Of a stretch of DNA of 60,000 nt, positions 49,482-60,000 are shown one piece after another (within the stretch, counting starts at the first letter, position 1; every line of letters begins with the position of its first letter). The DNA lies in the NCBI GenBank assembly GCA_016946835.1, contig JACVTC010000024.1, positions 1,075,001 to 1,135,000 on the forward strand. Reading direction: 5' to 3'. Source of the DNA: Neocallimastix lanati (nom. inval.) (Eukaryota; Neocallimastigomycota; Neocallimastigomycetes; Neocallimastigales; Neocallimastigaceae). The translations under genes and the position numbers were made by a program. The notes beneath the pieces were generated by a model, which worked only from the letters and a program-made list of their open reading frames with translations, was not told the origin of the DNA and made no database searches.

Positions 49482-50120
49482 CTAATTAATAATACTTATT
49501 AAAAAAAAATAATAATAAAATAAAAATAAAAAATTAAAAATTAAAAATTAAAAAAAAAAAAAAAAAATTAATTAAATCAATCAACCACCATAGGTCATAA
49601 CATTTCGTAAGGAATTCGGTAAGTCCCCACAAAAAAAAAAAAAAAAAAAAAAAAGGAAATAAATCGGGAAAAGAAAAAACAATCTCGAATGTGATTGATA
49701 GGTATTATAATAAGAAAAAATACACTTTTAAATATTTTACATATATATATCACCATTATTTTATGTTAATTGTTTAAAACTTTATTTATATTTATATATA
49801 TATATTCAAATTAATAATAATATTATAATTATTTTGCATTTTTTTTTTTTTTTTTTTTTTAAATTATATTAATAGATCTATTTTACTTTTCTTTAATTTT
49901 TCTTTTTTTTTTTTTTTTCATAGTCATTATCTTTAAAATCTATATATATAAATCTATATATATATATATATATATAATCTACATAATTCTATGATATTTA
50001 TTTTTGGGAAAAAGAAAAAAGTAAAAAAAAAAATAAAGAAAAGTATTTTTTTGTTTTTGTATGTAAAGTTATAAATGATAGAAATAAATTATATAATCAA
50101 AATTATTTAAACTATATACT

Positions 50121-50155
<35 letters not shown>

Positions 50156-50660
50156 TTTATAAAAAAAAAAAAAATATTAATAATAAAAAAGTAAAACAAA
50201 AAAGAAAAAAAAAAAAAAAAAATTAAAAAGATATATTGATATATACTATTATCAATAATTAAAAATATATAAAAATAAGAAATTATATAAAAGTATATTT
50301 AAATTAATAAATAAAATATATTTTATACTATTTTTATATAGGTGCTATTATTATACTATTAATTATTATTATTGTTATTATATTGAATAAAAATTTGCGA
50401 TTAGTAATTTTTTTTTTTTTCTAATATTTATATGTTATATTAAAAGGATGTTTTATATAATATAATAATAATAATATAATACTAATAATAATATTATTAT
50501 TATCATTAATAATATTATTACCATTATTATTATTATCATTGTTATCGTTTTTTTTTTTTTTTTTAAATGAAAATAAAATTGGAAAAATAGAGATAATAAT
50601 AAATGAATTAAATATAATATCTTATATTATTATAAAAGAAAAAAATATATATATTCATTT

Positions 50661-50701
<41 letters not shown>

Positions 50702-50819
50702 TTAGGTATAATGTTTATATCTTTTATATAGTAATAATTATTCATGGTAAAAGATATATATATATATATTTGTATATATTGTTTTAACAAAATTTAAATT
50801 TTTTTTTTTTAATTTTATT
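48798..50819. other. Convergent intergenic region
   Basis: About 2 kb between the convergent CCA1 and Sec7-PH genes. Mostly poly-A/T and TAA/TTA runs. The only patch of ordinary complexity is 49576-49700 (CAACCACCATAGGTCATAAC, GGAATTCGGTAAGTCCCC, then poly-A and a short CG-containing stretch). It has no ORF, is not a recognisable tRNA, and is unassigned. Confidence 0.45.
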
Positions 50820-52857
50820 TTATTTTATTTTATTAAAACTTGAAGATAAATTAGCTTCTGTTAATATACTATTTTCATTTAAAAATTTAGTTTCATCTAT
50901 TTTCAACTCAGATTTTGGTATGTTGGACTGATCTTCAAAGAATTCATGACAATCTTCAAATTCAATGTCGTCAAATGATTGTTTTTGGTTTTTCAATGAT
51001 TTTAAAGTTGTTTGATTAAAATCTAACGAGGAAAGATTTGGATTTGGTTCTTGATCATGACTATGACTATTTAACTCTTTAATGGCAGTAGAATTCATAT
51101 CACTAGTTTCATTTAAATCACAAAAACTACTTTTATTTTTAACACTGTACAGAGGTTTATTTTCAGTGTTAATACTACCATAAACATAATTAGGTTCTTT
51201 GTTATCTTTGTTAAGAGAACCAATGGAATCAAATGTAATATTAAAGGAACTAAATGATGATAAATCTATGGAATAATCCGTATCATTTTTATTATAATTT
51301 TTTGATTTTTCATTTTTATTAATAGCATCTACTGAACAAGAGTGTATTTTGGAATTGGAAAGTAAAGAATTATTTAGTGAAGATGATATCCCTAGTGAAG
51401 ATATAATATTTGTATCGGAATTGAGTTTTTGAAATTTACGAGGAATATATTGAGAATTCCTAAATAAGGAGGATTTTCCTTTTCCCTTTTCTTTTTCTTT
51501 TTCTTCATCTTCATTTTTTTCTTTTTCTTTTTCTTTTTCTTTTTCTTTATTTTTATTTTTATTTTTATTTTTATCTTTATCTTTATTTTTACTCTTGTTC
51601 TTACTCTTATCTTTATCTTTCTCATTTTCTTCATCATCATTCATATAATTCAACGGTATTATTTCAACTTTATTTAAATTATTATCATTTTCATCTTGAA
51701 GTTTGTCTTTTATTGAAGAAAATACAATTTCACTAAATTCTAAAGATAGTCGCTTTGATGTATTATCTGTATCATTTGTATCTTCATTTATATTTTCTAA
51801 GGTATGATCTGTAGAATTGACAATATTAGTTGAATTTATTTTATCTTTTGAGGAGGTAGGTATAGACGTTATATTATCTACTAATGTTTTATTATTGGAA
51901 TTATGACGTTCAATGTTACTAGTACTTTCCATATTATATAGAAAATTATCCTTTATTATTTTTGTTGTTTGGGAATTTTCTGATTCTGAATGTTGCGTTA
52001 GATCTATATCTGATGAATTTGTTGTTTCTGTATCAATATCTTTCTTTTGTATTAAACTATGACGTTTAACAGCTGCTAATGATCTATAAGCAGCCATAGA
52101 ATCATGTATTTGTGATTCAATTATATAGACCCAATATTCACATTTTTCTTTTGTATCCACAGCAAATATATAATAATCTTGTATATCTGTTATTTTTTCA
52201 TCATATAGAGTTAAAAATAATATTATTATAATTTATTTGTTAATGAATTTTTTATTATATTATATTTTATTTTATTTTATTTTTAATAATTTTTGATTAT
52301 ATACATTTATATAAAAAATTTTATATATGATATTTATAACATTTTTTTAAATAATAAAATAAATTTACATAAAATAAGATAAAAATAAAAATAAAAATAA
52401 AAACAAACAAACAAACAAGTAAATAAATAAATAAGTAAATAAATATATTAATAAATAAGTAAATAAATAATAGCAATCAATATAAATATTTACCCGCTAT
52501 GACTTTTCCATTCACATGTTTTGAATATAATACCTTTTGATTATTATCTGTTATAGCAAAATTTGGTATAGATTCACCTTCAAGCGAATTTTGAGAAGAA
52601 GCTTTTTTCATCATTTCTTTTTCTTTTTTAGATTTTGCCTTAATAATAAAATAATAACGAGTTTTTGTGAAACTTTTAATGAAATTACTAAATAAATATT
52701 GAGTATTACCAGAAGGAGAATTATTTTCATAATCATATGTGGAAACCGTTAAATCACATAATGGAAGAATACCAATTGTTTTTTCCTTATTCTATAATAT
52801 GAATATTGTTTATTAATATAAAAAAGGAAATAGTATAATAAATAAATTAATAAATAA

Positions 52858-52903
<46 letters not shown>

Positions 52904-53958
52904 AGCATATATATATGTATATATATATATTATATTAAAAAAATTAATATAAATGATAATGCAAAAAGATATAAATATAGATAATTTTATATACATATTT
53001 TTATAAAAAAAATTAATATTACCTTATTTGGAAAAAAGTACATGCAGCTATTTGCAACAACACACCATTTTTTCTTCCATTGTTTTTTACCAATACCACC
53101 ACGCTTATAGAGCCAACCTTCCATATTAGGATTAGTAAATGAATAGGATATATCATTTAAAACTTTTGTTATAGATTTTGTAGTATCTAATTCAATATCG
53201 CCAGTCTTTGATTTTATTTCATTTTGACTTATATTATCATATATATACTATATATATAAGAATATATATATATATTAAGATATATAAAAATTTATTTATT
53301 ATAAATATATATAATAATTAATTGAATGAAAATTAAGTTTTTTTGCATATATATAAATTTTATTATATTAATATATATTATATTAAAAGATAAAAATATA
53401 AAACATACTGATAAATAGTCTGTCGGTAGATCGTTACCATTATCTATACCTTTATTATTTTTAATGAATTCTTCTTTGGTCATTTTCCTTTTTATTCGTG
53501 AATTATGTAAATCTGTATTTAATAGAATAATAGAAAAAGCTAAAATATATGCAGTATCTTTATAAAATAATTAAAAATAATTAAATTACATTTTTAAAAT
53601 TAATAGTATATAAAATGATACATTAATAAATAATTATATCAAATATATTTAATTTTAATAATTTAATATTAATTTTAATAATCTATCTTAAAATATTAAT
53701 TATACCAGGACTTGAAAAAGCATCTTTATTTTGATTACAGTAATGATAGGCAAATTTTTGCATCATTCTGTCAATAATTTGACTTTCCCCAGGTAAAAAG
53801 AATTCTTCCAAAAATATTCTAAAATAAATGTATTTTTTTTATAAATATATAAATATATTAATAAATAAATAAATAAAAATATTTATATATTAAAAATTAA
53901 AATAATAAGAGTTAATTATGTATTAATATCAATTATATTACAACAATATTCATACAAT

Positions 53959-53989
<31 letters not shown>

Positions 53990-54086
53990 GATATAAACAT
54001 ACCTTAATGCACTATCGTATGATAATCCCTTAAAATCATGCAATTTTACAAATTCATCCAAAACTTTGACATTAAAATCATTACTT

Positions 54087-54126
<40 letters not shown>

Positions 54127-54188
54127 TAGAAATAATTTAAAATTTTTATTTTAAAATTTTAATAATAATTGATATTAAATATAAAAAT

Positions 54189-54221
<33 letters not shown>

Positions 54222-55065
54222 TGTATTGAATTTTTAATTGTTATTCTAATAATGTTAAATAAAATAATAATATATTTATAAACAAATATATATATTAATA
54301 ATTATTATAATTATTAATCTATTATAACTTACACATCCCCCAAATAAAGCCCTATATTCTTTTTATCAAGTTGCCAATGTTCACTTACTTTTTCATCCGT
54401 TGATTGACTTTCTTTATATAAAAATCTTGCCACAGCACTTGGTGTTCTTGTAGAAATAAATTTGTGTTCAATAAAATAATCTATTCCTTGATTAGGTCTT
54501 AGATTAAATTTTCTTATACCAGTTATTAATTCTTCATCTTCATGTTTTATTGTCTCCATAAATTCAATTTTGGTATCACTACCGTTTTTATTAATTAAAA
54601 ATAAAAAAGAATAAATTTACATTAACAACAACAACAACAACAATAATAATAATAATAATAATAATATATCTAAGAACATAATTTAATTTATAATATTTTT
54701 CGTTGTCTATTTGAATGTATTACCTTATAAAAGATTCATTTTCTATACGTTCATCAGAATTATATTTTCTTAATAAATTATCATCTTTTACAGTTAAAAA
54801 CTTTGTCCTATTATTAATATTTCATTATTAATAATTTTAATTATTAATTATTTATTAAATATTATATTTTATTATATAGTTAAAGAATAATACTTCAAAT
54901 TATTTGTAATTTTGGTTAATTTTGAGTAACTCCTATATTATGATATATAATTTTAAAATTATATAAATAAATAAATTGTTTAAATATATGTTTAAAAAAT
55001 AATGATATTTGATATGATTTTTATAAGTTTTATTGTTGATATTTAAAAACAAAAAACAAAAAAAA

Positions 55066-55099
<34 letters not shown>

Positions 55100-55781
55100 T
55101 ATATTATATATTATATATAAATATATAAATATATTACGAAATTCTTTCTTGTTTCGGTTTTCGACTATTATATATATATATATATTTGTTATTCGAATAT
55201 TAATAAAATCGATAACTAATTAGAGTTAATATAATTTAATTAAATACCTTGTAGCATATGATGATACAGTTTTACTTTTAGTACTATTGAAAAAGAATAT
55301 AGTTATAATATTTTAGATTTTGTTATATTATATATATTTTATAATAACATAAAGTCATATGATGATATTTTATATATTACTGTGATCTTGGTACTGATTT
55401 TGCTTCTAAACTAGGACTTCCAATTGATTTATTATCTTTTTCATGATTAAAATCCCTAATATTATTTTAATTCATAATACATATTAAAGATATAAATATT
55501 AATACTATTAAAATGTATACCAAAAAATAAATATAAAAATATAATTTGAATCCTGATAATATATAATTATATACTTTGAAGTAGATAAACTTCTAGGAAA
55601 AGTATTGCTTCGACTAATATTGAAATATTTTATATTCAAATAGTTATAATACCAAAATAAGAATGAATATATATATAAATTGGGTTAATAATACAACATT
55701 TTTTTTCATTTGTTGTATATATAAAATTTGAAATTAGATATAAAAGAATGAATCTAACCTTTTTTTAAGTTGATTTTCCAT
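50820..55781 (-). CDS. Cytohesin-like Arf GEF (Sec7-PH protein)
   Basis: Guanine-nucleotide exchange factor for Arf GTPases at membranes. Twelve exons on the minus strand keep frame: 55781-55759, 55613-55575, 55455-55381, 55283-55248, 54807-54724, 54578-54333, 54083-54003, 53818-53706, 53557-53409, 53247-53023, 52791-52494, 52186-50820; 911 aa. The N-terminal 100 residues are Ser/Lys-rich. Sec7 domain about 103-285: RKFNLRPNQGIDYFIE, ARFLYKE, LPGESQIIDRMM with catalytic Glu-finger E206, then AFSIILLNTDLHN. PH domain about 324-482: starts MEGWLYKRGG and ends EYWVYIIES, with an insertion after the RYYFI strand. The last 430 residues are disordered and Ser/Asn-rich with a Lys-Glu repeat (51480-51620). 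Domain order matches cytohesins, but no N-terminal coiled coil is obvious. First exon is only 23 nt; start chosen as the ATG whose frame joins cleanly. Confidence 0.9.

Positions 55782-60000
<4,219 letters not shown>

Overview
The window reads as nuclear DNA of an early-diverging, extremely AT-rich fungus. The best fit is an anaerobic gut fungus (Neocallimastigomycota). This rests on composition (intergenic DNA almost only A/T with long homopolymers), intron-rich housekeeping genes, asparagine- and Lys/Glu-rich tails, one intronless bacterial-looking enzyme gene, and LINE elements with single endonuclease-RT ORFs. The lineage is an inference, since no rRNA or other marker is present. Exon boundaries were read by hand from GT..AG sites, frame continuity and remembered family sequences.

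Layout. 124-4363 (-): coatomer subunit beta, running off the left edge. 5208-6861 (+): an MRNIP/UPF0544-type zinc protein, divergent from it. 9829-10671 (+): an intronless aldo-keto reductase. 14420-17653 (-): an LTR retrotransposon with identical LTRs, a perfect 5-bp target duplication, no visible pol, and the relic of a membrane-protein gene inside. 21677-23767 (+): protein disulfide isomerase ending in KDEL. About 24.5-41.4 kb: a pile-up of non-LTR retrotransposons, many inserted into one another, with target-site duplications that allow the order of insertion to be read. 45077-48797 (+): CCA-adding tRNA nucleotidyltransferase. 50820-55781 (-): cytohesin-like Sec7-PH Arf exchange factor. 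The rest is A/T desert with microsatellites, including about 580 bp of TTA at 58.2-58.8 kb.

The host genes are not a functional cluster. Beta-COP and the Sec7-PH protein both belong to Arf/COPI vesicle traffic, and PDI is a KDEL-retained ER enzyme retrieved by that pathway, but their proximity is probably chance.

The most interesting part is the LINE region. One nearly complete element (28929-35130) carries two exact 213-bp tandem monomers in its 5' UTR, is interrupted by a truncated relative in the first monomer, and sits in the 3' tail of another family. One copy shows a textbook twin-priming inversion. All but one of the families keep an almost invariant GC-rich block near the 3' end of the ORF that looks selected at nucleotide level.
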